Assembly (NCBI GenBank): GCA_002422265.1
Contig: DIUB01000166.1
Span: 1-12,402, forward strand
Reading direction: 5' to 3'
Length of the DNA stretch: 12,402 bases
DNA from: Geobacter sp. UBA6169
GTDB taxonomy: Bacteria > Desulfobacterota > Desulfuromonadia > Geobacterales > Pseudopelobacteraceae
The notes below the pieces were generated by a model. That model worked only from the letters and a program-made list of their open reading frames with translations, did no database searches and was not told the origin of the DNA. The position numbers were made by a program, and so were the translations under genes. Shown one piece after another: positions 6,574-12,402 of this stretch (position 1 is the stretch's first letter; every line of letters starts with the position of its first letter).

Positions 6574-7448
6574 GGCGTACCTCCTGCGGCTGCCAGCTGC
6601 TGTTTCAGCTTTGCAGCCAGCTCGGCAAACATCAGGCCATACTCCGGGAACACCCTGGCCACCAGCTCGCCCCGTGAGAGGACCTCTGCTATCTGACGGT
6701 CATCCGGCAACGAAAGCAGTATGGGAATATTTTCCGAACGGCAGTAGCCATGCAGGCCGACCAGGTCTTCGCCGGCGCGATTCACCACCACGCCGCAGGC
6801 CAGGTTCAGCTCGCGAGCAAGGGCCACAGCCAGCTTGAGATCATGCAGCCCAAAGGGGGTCGGATCCGTCACCAGCAGCAGGTAATCGCACTCTCGCAGG
6901 GTAGCCACCACCGGACAGGAGGTGCCGGGCGGTGCATCAAGAATGGCCGGCAGATCATCCAGCAGCTGCTCACGCACAGCTCTGATTACCGGCGGTACCA
7001 GTGAGACTCCCACCTCTAGTCTGCCTTCAACCAGTCTGATTATCCCTGACTGCCCGGTTGAAACCGTGCCGATCCGGTGGGGACGTTCTGTTATGGCACC
7101 GGAAGGGCAGACCAGAGCACAACCTCCACAGCCGTGGCACAGTTCCGGAAAGACCAATGCCCGGCTTCCGATGGCAACAATCCCGCGAAACTGACACAGT
7201 TCACCACAGGCACCACAACCGTTACAGTGTCGGGGATCAACCTGAGGTACCAGCATGGCAACCTCTGGCGGTACCAGCTGGTCGCACCGCAGAAACAGAT
7301 TGATGTTGGGCTCTTCAACATCGCAATCAGCCAGTTGCACCGGTTCACCAAACATGGCTGCCAGGTTAAGGGCAACGGTGGTCTTACCGGTTCCACCTTT
7401 GCCGGAGGCTACCGCAATTCTGTACGATCTTTTGCCGGATGCCTCCAT
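6570..7448 (-). CDS. MinD-type P-loop ATPase with inserted 2x[4Fe-4S] ferredoxin domain (first of pair)
   Basis: This is a 292-residue paralogue of the next gene. It shows Walker A SGKGGTGKTT (K17, K22), LADCDVEEPNINLF (39-52), a ferredoxin insert with C75-X2-C78-X2-C81-X3-C85 and C104-X2-C107-X2-C110-X3-C114-P, then LDAPPGTSCPV. The start chosen is the ATG at 7448, forming TAATG with the stop of the upstream NifX-like gene and preceded by GAGGGG. A TTG at 7454 would add two residues but sits only 2 nt from that site. One-nucleotide overlap upstream and 4-nt overlap downstream indicate translational coupling through the operon. The cytoplasmic role is unresolved: by family knowledge a nucleotide-driven Fe-S protein, by context (NifX/NifB-like partners, ORP-like locus) probably metal-cluster handling. 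Confidence 0.92.
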   Translation of the reverse strand: MEASGKRSYRIAVASGKGGTGKTTVALNLAAMFGEPVQLADCDVEEPNINLFLRCDQLVPPEVAMLVPQVDPRHCNGCGACGELCQFRGIVAIGSRALVFPELCHGCGGCALVCPSGAITERPHRIGTVSTGQSGIIRLVEGRLEVGVSLVPPVIRAVREQLLDDLPAILDAPPGTSCPVVATLRECDYLLLVTDPTPFGLHDLKLAVALARELNLACGVVVNRAGEDLVGLHGYCRSENIPILLSLPDDRQIAEVLSRGELVARVFPEYGLMFAELAAKLKQQLAAAGGTP

Positions 7449-7810
7449 TACCAATGCCCCTCGACATCAGAACGTTCTGCTGCAGTCAGCCTGTCTGCCA
7501 ATAGTTCGTTCAGTGCCTGATCAACGGTTGCAGCACTGCAGTTGAAGACTTTAACTCCTGCCACATCCAGCACCTTGAAGGCTTTGGGGCCACAGTGTCC
7601 GGTTACCAGGGTGTCAACACCGGCACGCACCAGCGTTTCTGCAGCCTGTATGCCGGCCCCTTGGGCTGCGCTGCGCCCCTGTTGGTTTTCAATTATGCGG
7701 ATAGACTTCTGAACGGCATCGTAGATCAGAAAGTTGGCTGCGCGCCCGAAACGTGGGTCCAGCGCCGCAGTCAGATCATGTCCGGCTGTGGTAAATGCGA
7801 TAGTCGTCAT
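7448..7810 (-). CDS. NifX/NifB-like (dinitrogenase iron-molybdenum cofactor family) small protein
   Basis: This 120-residue protein is a single domain of the family that includes NifX, NafY and the C-terminus of NifB, as well as the Desulfovibrio orange protein ORP. Family features are the start MTTIAFTTAGHDLTAALDPRFGRA, a central region ending in GAGIQAAETLV, and the conserved turn TGHCGPKAF (70-78, with C73) followed by LDVAGVKVFNC. Such proteins bind small Fe-S, Fe-Mo or Mo-Cu clusters as carriers. A second Cys at 91 is available. AGGAGA precedes the ATG. The gene sits 12 nt after the small Gly/Cys gene and overlaps the next ATPase gene by 1 nt. No nifHDK or nifB is present in the window, so a nitrogenase role is not supported. 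The bound metal is not known. Confidence 0.9.
   Translation of the reverse strand: MTTIAFTTAGHDLTAALDPRFGRAANFLIYDAVQKSIRIIENQQGRSAAQGAGIQAAETLVRAGVDTLVTGHCGPKAFKVLDVAGVKVFNCSAATVDQALNELLADRLTAAERSDVEGHW
7457..7462 (-). promoter_or_regulatory. Ribosome binding site deciding the ATG at 7448
   Basis: GAGGGG on the minus strand ends 8 nt before the ATG at 7448 but only 2 nt before the alternative TTG at 7454. Spacing therefore favours the ATG. Confidence 0.6.
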
Positions 7811-7822
7811 GATTTCTCCTGA

Positions 7823-8047
7823 CTAGCGTTGGCCACGCCTGCTGTTACAGCCGTTGCCGCGACGTTCCTTGCCGGTGCCGCATCCCCGTGGCCCCTTGCA
7901 GTCGGTGACAGGTCGTAGTGATTCCAGCGCTCGTTGATCGTGAGGGGTTTCATGCTGCTGTGCTACAGTCTGGCTGGTTCTGTTACATAAACCGCGTCCG
8001 CTTCCTGAGCCGGATCCCTTTGGTCCTTGTCCATTTCTGTTTGGCAT
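7823..8047 (-). CDS. Small Gly/Arg-rich cysteine protein, DUF5320-like N-terminus
   Basis: This is a 74-residue basic, Gly/Ser/Arg-rich protein. The start MPNRNGQGPKGSGSGSGRG resembles the MP-x-x-DGTGP-x-G-x-GP-x-TGRG start of DUF5320-type small proteins often found beside NifX-like and Mrp-type genes. Four cysteines (C21, C50, C56, C67) lie in Gly-rich surroundings and could bind metal. It otherwise looks disordered. AGGAGT precedes the ATG, and the gene begins 2 nt after the stop of the first NifX-like gene and ends 12 nt before the second, so it is embedded in the sigma-54 operon. No function is established. A metal-binding or client-binding accessory to the cluster-carrying proteins is a guess from context. 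Confidence 0.8.
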   Translation of the reverse strand: MPNRNGQGPKGSGSGSGRGLCNRTSQTVAQQHETPHDQRALESLRPVTDCKGPRGCGTGKERRGNGCNSRRGQR

Positions 8048-8049
8048 GA

Positions 8050-8463
8050 TTATGACTCCTGTGTCTGTTCTGACGTCATGGTGTATGCAGCCTTGTGGGG
8101 ATAGTGCCGTGCGCGGTGACGCTTTCCCCGATGATAGCCTGGCATGTTCAGCAATCCGTTTGAAAGCTGGTCTGACAGGCAGGCATGTATAACGTGTTCC
8201 AGGTCTCCGGCAATAAAGGAGACCACCCGAATTCCCCGCTCGGTCAAGGCATCATGCGCACTGCGTGAGATCGCACCGCAGACCAGTTGTTCAACCTGCA
8301 GGGTTGTCAGCCGTAAAGCCCGTTCCTGCGGTTCATCACTTGAAAAACGACGTCCGGTCTGGCTGATGATGCACCCTTCTGCTGCATCAACAATCCAGAG
8401 GTGTCTGGCAACGTCAAACACCGGTGCTATACGGTCATTCCAGAGAGAAAAGGCAGTTCTCAT
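8050..8463 (-). CDS. NifX/NifB-like small protein with basic His-rich tail, first gene of the sigma-54 operon
   Basis: This is a 137-residue protein. The N-terminal 100 residues match the dinitrogenase iron-molybdenum cofactor/NifX-like fold: MRTAFSLWNDRIAPVFDVAR is a typical start, and VEQLVCGAISRSAHDAL occupies the place of the Gly/Cys turn. The tail (about 105-137) is unusual, with a His/Arg/Lys run (MPGYHRGKRHRARHYPHK) that may bind metal or acidic partners. The reading frame stays open upstream to an ATG at 8532, but the sigma-54 promoter at 8512-8526 lies downstream of that codon, so the ATG at 8463 (weak site TGGAG) is the only consistent start. The predicted leader is about 37 nt. It is likely a small cluster-binding partner in the ORP-like operon. 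The metal is unknown. Confidence 0.88.
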   Translation of the reverse strand: MRTAFSLWNDRIAPVFDVARHLWIVDAAEGCIISQTGRRFSSDEPQERALRLTTLQVEQLVCGAISRSAHDALTERGIRVVSFIAGDLEHVIHACLSDQLSNGLLNMPGYHRGKRHRARHYPHKAAYTMTSEQTQES

Positions 8464-8511
8464 GATGCTGATGCTCCAGGCAGGTGGTGCAGGATCTGAA
8501 CTTTGGACTTT

Positions 8512-8526
8512 GCAGCGAACGTGCCA
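8512..8526 (-). promoter_or_regulatory. Sigma-54 (-24/-12) promoter of the NifX/ferredoxin-ATPase operon
   Basis: The minus strand reads TGGCACGTTCGCTGC, matching TGGCAC-N5-TTGC with one mismatch, extended by CT before (CTTGGCAC, as in the promoter at 1208-1222) and A after. The -24 element is 8521-8526 and the -12 element 8512-8515; the start is near 8500. The gene directly upstream encodes a sigma-54 activator. Confidence 0.85.
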
Positions 8527-8541
8527 AGACAAACCTTTGTG

Positions 8542-8554
8542 TAACAGCTTGATA
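8542..8554 (-). promoter_or_regulatory. Predicted IHF-binding site
   Basis: The minus strand reads TATCAAGCTGTTA, an exact match to WATCAANNNNTTR, centred about 48 bp upstream of the predicted start of the sigma-54 operon. This fits looping between upstream activator sites and polymerase. Confidence 0.65.
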
Positions 8555-8583
8555 ATAGGGTGAATGGCTGGTTGAGGGGTGAT

Positions 8584-8614
8584 GCTGAACGGATGTGGGG
8601 TAGCTGAATTGATG
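8584..8614. promoter_or_regulatory. Direct repeat, candidate activator sites
   Basis: GCTGAACGGATG (8584-8595) and GCTGAATTGATG (8603-8614) agree at 10 of 12 positions and start 19 bp apart. They lie about 84-114 bp upstream of the predicted sigma-54 start, a normal place for enhancer sites. They may be bound by the neighbouring PAS activator. Confidence 0.3.
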
Positions 8615-8648
8615 CTATAAAGAGGCCATTAGTTGCAAAAATGAAACT

Positions 8649-10028
8649 CTATTTTTTTGAACGCCCGTCTTTTTCCGGCAGAGGTATGCCAAGTTGCCTG
8701 ATTTTGCGAAACAGCGTGGTCTTGTGCATGCCCAGGCCCCGGGCAGCTTCCAGGCGGTTGTAACCGGCCCGTTCCAAAGCGGCTTGAATCGCCTGGGCCT
8801 CCACCTGAAAGCGTGCGTCCTGCAGCGAAGTCGGTCCGGCAGGGCGGCTGCCGCGCAGGGTCAGTTCATCAGGCAGATACCTGATGTCAATGGTGCCGTC
8901 CGGACAGAGCACAAAAGCCCGTTCGACCACATTTTCCAGTTCGCGTACATTGCCGGGCCAGTGGTGGGCCATCAGCAGTGAAAGCGCCTCAGGCGCTATG
9001 CCCCGTACCGTGGCATGGTGCAGGCGGTTGAATTTACCGATAAACTGCTCAACCAGCAGCGGGATGTCTTCCTTGCGTCGTCTGAGCGGCGGCAGCTCGA
9101 TCCGCACCACATTTACCCGGTAGTACAGATCCTCTCGAAAGGTGCCGTTGCGGGTCAGTTCTGCCAGGTCACGATTGGTGGCTACGATGATACGCGCATC
9201 GGTCGGCACAGAGACCGTACCCCCCAGTGGTTCATAACTGTGCTCCTGCAGAACCCGCAAGAGACGAACCTGCAATGCCGGACTGACTTCACCGATTTCA
9301 TCCAGAAACAGGGTGCCCCCTTGTGCCAGGGCAAAACGGCCGGGCTTGTCTTTGGTAGCTCCGGTAAAGGCACCGGCTTTGTAGCCGAACAGCTCGGATT
9401 CCAGCAGAGTGTCCGGCAGGGCGCCACAGTTGAGTGCCACAAAAGGACCGTTACGTCGTTTGCTCAAGGTGTGGATCGTGCGTGCCATTAACTCTTTGCC
9501 GGTACCGGTTTCACCAGTCAGCATCACCGTGCTGGGGCTGACCGCAATGGTGGGGATCACCTCAAACAGGCGCTGCATCAAGGGACTGCGGCTGACAATA
9601 TCCCCCATATGGAAACGGCCCTCAAGTTCATGGCGCAGGGTCTCAATCTCGCTTAAGTCCCGGAAGGTCTCGGCTCCGCCCACCACCTTGCCGCTGGCGT
9701 CCTTCAGCACTGCCGTTGAAAGGCTGATCGGAATCCGGTTGCCCTCGTCATCAATGATATAGCCGGAACGTCCGATGACCGGCTTGCCGTTTTTCAGGGT
9801 TTTTCGCAGGGCACAATCAGTCTCGCACATGTTGGAACGGAACACTTCCGAGCAAAAACGCCCGAGGGCATCCTGACGTGAGATGCCGGTAATATCTTCA
9901 GCAGCGCGGTTGAAGTAGGTGATTCTCCACTCAGTATCAACGGTAAAGACACCATCGGAGATACTTTCAAGGATAGCCTCGGTGGTGGCAGGTGCAGTAA
10001 TCGGATTATGGCGAGAGGATTTGCGCAT
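8649..10028 (-). CDS. Sigma-54-dependent activator with N-terminal PAS domain
   Basis: This 459-residue protein has no receiver domain. A PAS domain (about 15-130) carries the pattern C59-X8-C68-X3-C72 (SEVFRSNMCETDCAL), suggesting a metal, Fe-S or redox sensor. The AAA+ domain (about 140-370) has Walker A GETGTGKE (172-179), intact GAFTGA (219-224), Walker B D243-E244 and an R-finger region (FREDLYYRV). A Fis-type helix-turn-helix lies at about 410-445 (LEAARGLGMHKTTLFRKI). The chosen start is the ATG at 10028; a TTG at 10058 would add ten residues. Neither has a strong ribosome site, but a TATGAT -10-like hexamer at 10058-10063 favours the later start. It lies upstream of the sigma-54 operon and in the same direction, like the dedicated activator of the Desulfovibrio ORP operons, and probably controls it. 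Confidence 0.93.
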   Translation of the reverse strand: MRKSSRHNPITAPATTEAILESISDGVFTVDTEWRITYFNRAAEDITGISRQDALGRFCSEVFRSNMCETDCALRKTLKNGKPVIGRSGYIIDDEGNRIPISLSTAVLKDASGKVVGGAETFRDLSEIETLRHELEGRFHMGDIVSRSPLMQRLFEVIPTIAVSPSTVMLTGETGTGKELMARTIHTLSKRRNGPFVALNCGALPDTLLESELFGYKAGAFTGATKDKPGRFALAQGGTLFLDEIGEVSPALQVRLLRVLQEHSYEPLGGTVSVPTDARIIVATNRDLAELTRNGTFREDLYYRVNVVRIELPPLRRRKEDIPLLVEQFIGKFNRLHHATVRGIAPEALSLLMAHHWPGNVRELENVVERAFVLCPDGTIDIRYLPDELTLRGSRPAGPTSLQDARFQVEAQAIQAALERAGYNRLEAARGLGMHKTTLFRKIRQLGIPLPEKDGRSKK

Positions 10029-10089
10029 GGTGGACAGTATACTGCAATTGCTGATCAATCATAGTGATAAGTGGCGTTCGGCAGTTGTT

Positions 10090-10122
10090 AAAAAAGGGGG
10101 CAACGTCATCCGTTGCCCCCTT
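10090..10122 (-). terminator. Intrinsic terminator after the protease gene
   Basis: A perfect 12-bp stem (AAGGGGGCAACG 10094-10105 with CGTTGCCCCCTT 10111-10122) and a 5-nt loop are followed on the minus strand by a T6 run. It lies 26 nt past the protease stop and separates block 1 from the PAS activator. Confidence 0.92.
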
Positions 10123-10148
10123 GATCAGATGGTTTCCTGCGCGACAGG

Positions 10149-11540
10149 CTACTCTGCCGTTACGGCAACATACCCGAAACTGCCGTCAGGACGGCGCAGC
10201 AGCAGGCGCACCACCTCGCCTTTGGCAACCTTGGCAGCCTGGGCGGCAAAACTCTGCAGGCTGTCAACCTGCTGGCCGTTCAATTCAAGGATCAGGTCAC
10301 CACGGACCATACCGGCCTCATCAGCCGATGAGCCGGGCTTGACTTCTGAGACCATCACGCCGCGGGGGGCTTTCAGGCCCAGCTGACGAGCAAGTTCCGG
10401 GGTCACTTCCTGTACGTTGATACCGATACTGGCGGCAGGTTCTGCCAGGGCAGGGGTAGCGGCTCCGCTCTGCTGGCCAACCACTATCTTGAGTTCAAGG
10501 CGTTTGGCCTTGCGGAAGACCACCATCTTGACTTCTTTGCCGATCGGCGCAGCCGCCACCACTTTGGGCAGGTCGGTGTCGGTGTTGACCGGCTTGCCGT
10601 CAAACTGGACAATCACATCTTCAACCTTGAGTCCGGCCTTGTCGGCCGGTGAATCTTTCTGCACGTTGGTGACGATCACCCCTTTATCGGAGGCAAGGCC
10701 CAGCGACTTGGCCAGTTTGGGGCTCAGTTTGTCGAAATTGACCCCGATATAGCCCCGTATTACCTTGCCGCTGGTCTTGAGTTGCTCGGCTACGGATTTG
10801 GCCATGTTGACCGGAATGGCAAAGCCGATCCCCTGACCGTTGGCAATGATGGCGGTGTTAATGCCGATGACCTTGCCGCTGCTGCTGAACAGTGGCCCGC
10901 CGGAGTTGCCGGGGTTGATGGAGGCATCGGTCTGAATGTAGTCATCATAGGGGCCGCTGCCGATCACCCGTCCCTTGGCACTGACGATACCGGCAGTAAC
11001 GGTGTGGGACAGGCCGAACGGGTTGCCGATGGCCATGACCCACTCACCGACTTCCAGACTGTCGCTGTCACCCAGTTCGGCAAAGGGAAGGGGAGCCTTG
11101 TCGTTGATCTTGAGCAGGGCCACATCCAGTTTGTCGTCGGACCCTTTCAGTTCGGCCTTGATTTCACGGCCATCGGCCATCTTGACGATGATTTCGTCAG
11201 CTCCCTGGACCACATGGTTGTTGGTCAGGATAAAGCCATCGGCACTGGTGATGAAGCCGGAACCCATCCCCTGCTGTTTCCGGGGCTGCTGCGGCATCTG
11301 CTGCCCGAAAAAACGGTTGAACAGATCGCCGAACGGATCGTTGCCCATGAACGGGTGGACTTGACGGCCGCTGGTCTTGACATTTTTTACGGTTCTGATG
11401 TTGACAACCGTCGGCTTCAGCCGTTTGGCCAGCTCGACGAAATCAGGGCTGACCGGCTTGGCAAGGGAATCTCCGGGGCTAGTAAAGCAGAGGCCTGTCA
11501 GTGCCATCAGGCTATACATCAGTATTCTTCTGATATTCAT
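10149..11540 (-). CDS. htrA: HtrA/DegQ-family periplasmic serine protease
   Basis: This 463-residue protein has an N-terminal signal peptide (about 1-27, LMYSLMALTGLCF core, cleavage near SLA/K). The trypsin-like domain follows with catalytic H109 (LTNNHVV), D139 (KLDVALL) and S213 (GNSGGPLF), and a regulatory loop rich in Phe, Gln and Met (about 63-92) before GMGSGF. Two PDZ domains lie at about 258-355 and 370-463, the usual DegP/DegQ layout and length. It degrades or refolds damaged envelope proteins in the periplasm. The start is backed by AAGGAGGA. It follows the OmpR-type regulator after 36 nt without a terminator and is closed by the terminator at 10090-10122, so the two are probably co-transcribed and form an envelope-stress unit. 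DegP and DegQ cannot be told apart here. Confidence 0.95.
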   Translation of the reverse strand: MNIRRILMYSLMALTGLCFTSPGDSLAKPVSPDFVELAKRLKPTVVNIRTVKNVKTSGRQVHPFMGNDPFGDLFNRFFGQQMPQQPRKQQGMGSGFITSADGFILTNNHVVQGADEIIVKMADGREIKAELKGSDDKLDVALLKINDKAPLPFAELGDSDSLEVGEWVMAIGNPFGLSHTVTAGIVSAKGRVIGSGPYDDYIQTDASINPGNSGGPLFSSSGKVIGINTAIIANGQGIGFAIPVNMAKSVAEQLKTSGKVIRGYIGVNFDKLSPKLAKSLGLASDKGVIVTNVQKDSPADKAGLKVEDVIVQFDGKPVNTDTDLPKVVAAAPIGKEVKMVVFRKAKRLELKIVVGQQSGAATPALAEPAASIGINVQEVTPELARQLGLKAPRGVMVSEVKPGSSADEAGMVRGDLILELNGQQVDSLQSFAAQAAKVAKGEVVRLLLRRPDGSFGYVAVTAE

Positions 11541-11576
11541 GTGTTGTTCCTCCTTCGTGACAGACTGTTGCGAGGT

Positions 11577-12248
11577 CTAGTCGGCCTTCAGCATGTAGCC
11601 CTGACCGCGCACGGTCAGAATCATCTTCTGCCCATTGCCGCTGTCGACCTTTTTACGCAGATAGTTGATGTAGACGTCGATGATGTTGGTAAAGGATTCA
11701 AAACTGTGCTCCCACACCCGATCCGCTATCATGGCCCGGGTGACGACCGTGCCGGCATGCCGCATCAGGAATTCAAGCAGGTTGAACTCCTTGATGGTCA
11801 GTTCAATCTCCCGTGGGCCCCGCCATACCTTGCGCAAAACCGGATCAAGCCGCAGCTCTCCCACCTGCAGCTCAGCACCGCGGCTCTGCTCTGAGCGGCG
11901 GACCAGGGCCCGTACCCGAGCCGTCAGTTCGGCAAAGATGAACGGCTTGGTCAGATAGTCGTCTGAACCGGCGTCAAGGCCTGCCACCACATCTTCGGTG
12001 CTGTTCTGGGAAGTCAGCATCAGCACCGGAGCCAGCATCCCTTCCTGGCGCAGCTCACGCACTGCAGTCAGGCCGTCTTTGCGGGGCATCATCACGTCCA
12101 TAATGAGCAGACTGTAAGGATGTTTCAGGGCGCAGCGTACCCCCTCCTCACCGTCGCAGGCCAGGTCTACTTCATATCCCTCTTCCTCAAGACCGCGCTT
12201 GATGAATCCGGCGACCTTTTTCTCGTCTTCAACTACGAGAATCTTCAT
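11577..12248 (-). CDS. OmpR/PhoB-family response regulator
   Basis: This 223-residue protein has a receiver domain (1-118) with acidic residues E7/D8, phospho-acceptor D51 (LLIMDVMMPRKDG), T79 and K101 (LTKPF), and a winged-helix DNA-binding domain (about 125-223) ending in the typical LTVRGQGYML. The frame is open further upstream, but the ATG at 12248 gives the canonical MKILVVEDE start and has a perfect AGGAGG site. No sensor kinase is next to it in this window. It lies between the PEP synthase regulatory protein gene (13-nt gap) and the HtrA gene. Control of htrA and of envelope stress is likely from the neighbour. The signal is unknown. Confidence 0.95.
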   Translation of the reverse strand: MKILVVEDEKKVAGFIKRGLEEEGYEVDLACDGEEGVRCALKHPYSLLIMDVMMPRKDGLTAVRELRQEGMLAPVLMLTSQNSTEDVVAGLDAGSDDYLTKPFIFAELTARVRALVRRSEQSRGAELQVGELRLDPVLRKVWRGPREIELTIKEFNLLEFLMRHAGTVVTRAMIADRVWEHSFESFTNIIDVYINYLRKKVDSGNGQKMILTVRGQGYMLKAD

Positions 12249-12253
12249 GAATT

Positions 12254-12259
12254 CCTCCT
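12254..12259 (-). promoter_or_regulatory. Ribosome binding site deciding the ATG at 12248
   Basis: AGGAGG on the minus strand, 5 nt before the ATG, fixes the response regulator start over the in-frame upstream codon at 12395. Confidence 0.85.
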
Positions 12260-12261
12260 GA

Positions 12262-12402
12262 TCAGTTGGCCTGGCTGCCGAGACGACGTAGTATCTCGGA
12301 CGCCGATTCTTCCACCGATTTATTGGTAACGTCGATGATGATCCAGTTGGGATGCCTCCGGTAGTACTGGCGGCAGAAGGCGATCTCATCTTCAACCTGT
12401 TC
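12262..12402 (-). CDS. ppsR: C-terminal end of PEP synthase/PPDK regulatory protein (partial)
   Basis: Forty-six residues up to a TGA stop are visible; the rest lies beyond the right edge. The tail includes the segment RHPNWIIIDVTNKSVEESASEIL, which matches the C-terminal pattern (IDVT-x-x-SVEE-T/S-A) of the bifunctional kinase/pyrophosphorylase (DUF299) that controls phosphoenolpyruvate synthase or pyruvate phosphate dikinase by phosphorylating and dephosphorylating its active site. The active-site regions are outside the window, so activity cannot be judged. It ends 13 nt before the response regulator ATG and may share its transcript. The identification rests on this short tail. Confidence 0.72.
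   Translation of the reverse strand, partial: EQVEDEIAFCRQYYRRHPNWIIIDVTNKSVEESASEILRRLGSQAN

Noticed and set aside
7449..7454. TTG start two codons upstream for the first ferredoxin-ATPase
   Set aside because: It is only 2 nt from the GAGGGG site; the ATG at 7448 has proper spacing and forms TAATG with the upstream stop.
6570..7810. A nitrogenase cofactor cluster
   Set aside because: NifX/NifB-like domains occur, but there is no nifHDK, nifEN or radical-SAM NifB in the window. The ORP-like arrangement explains them better.
8464..8532. An upstream ATG at 8532 for the first NifX-like gene
   Set aside because: It lies upstream of the sigma-54 start near 8500, and the added residues do not fit the family's N-terminus.
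11457..11540. Lipoprotein signal on the HtrA protease because of C18
   Set aside because: The residue before Cys is Leu, not Gly, Ala or Ser, so it does not fit a lipobox; an ordinary signal peptide fits better.
10782..11894. A 370-codon open frame on the plus strand opposite the protease and regulator genes
   Set aside because: It runs antisense to two well-supported genes, crosses their boundary, and its translation shows no domain. Long antisense frames are common in GC-rich codon usage.
12249..12395. An upstream start at 12395 for the OmpR-type regulator
   Set aside because: The extra 49 residues overlap the ppsR coding tail in another frame. The canonical receiver start and AGGAGG are at 12248.

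Overview
The window looks like chromosomal DNA from a Desulfuromonadales/Geobacter-type anaerobe. This is inference from gene content: a periplasmic sensor kinase with c-type heme motifs, two sigma-54 activators, paired MinD-type ATPases with ferredoxin inserts, NifX/NifB-like small proteins and an Mrp ATPase. Every complete gene is on the minus strand. Only the tail of one unidentified gene (1-126) is on the plus strand, and it converges on the others at a two-way terminator (162-194). No tRNA, rRNA, CRISPR array or insertion sequence was seen.

Read from right to left, which is the direction of transcription, there are four blocks. (1) 12402-10149: the end of a PEP synthase/PPDK regulatory protein gene, an OmpR-type response regulator and an HtrA/DegQ protease, closed by a strong terminator at 10090-10122. 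(2) 10028-5695: a PAS-containing sigma-54 activator, followed by a well-formed -24/-12 promoter with an exact IHF consensus, then five tightly packed genes (NifX/NifB-like protein, small Gly/Cys protein, second NifX/NifB-like protein, two ferredoxin-MinD ATPases). This layout resembles the Desulfovibrio orange-protein (ORP) loci. (3) 5644-1447: a 98-bp imperfect inverted repeat, then an Mrp/NBP35-type ATPase, an NtrC-type response regulator and its overlapping sensor kinase, whose periplasmic domain has CXXCH and CX4CH motifs. (4) 1446-195: an AT-rich regulatory region with a second -24/-12 promoter, an exact IHF consensus and an upstream dyad, driving two paralogous small membrane proteins and a zinc-ribbon membrane protein.

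Working model (inference): the PAS activator switches on the Fe-S/Mo-type ATPase operon beside it, and the heme-linked two-component pair switches on the small membrane protein cluster beside it. Both use sigma-54 and IHF-assisted looping, so the region would be a redox-sensing unit linking metal-cluster handling with an uncharacterised set of small envelope proteins. The least explained part is block 4, together with its heme-type sensor.
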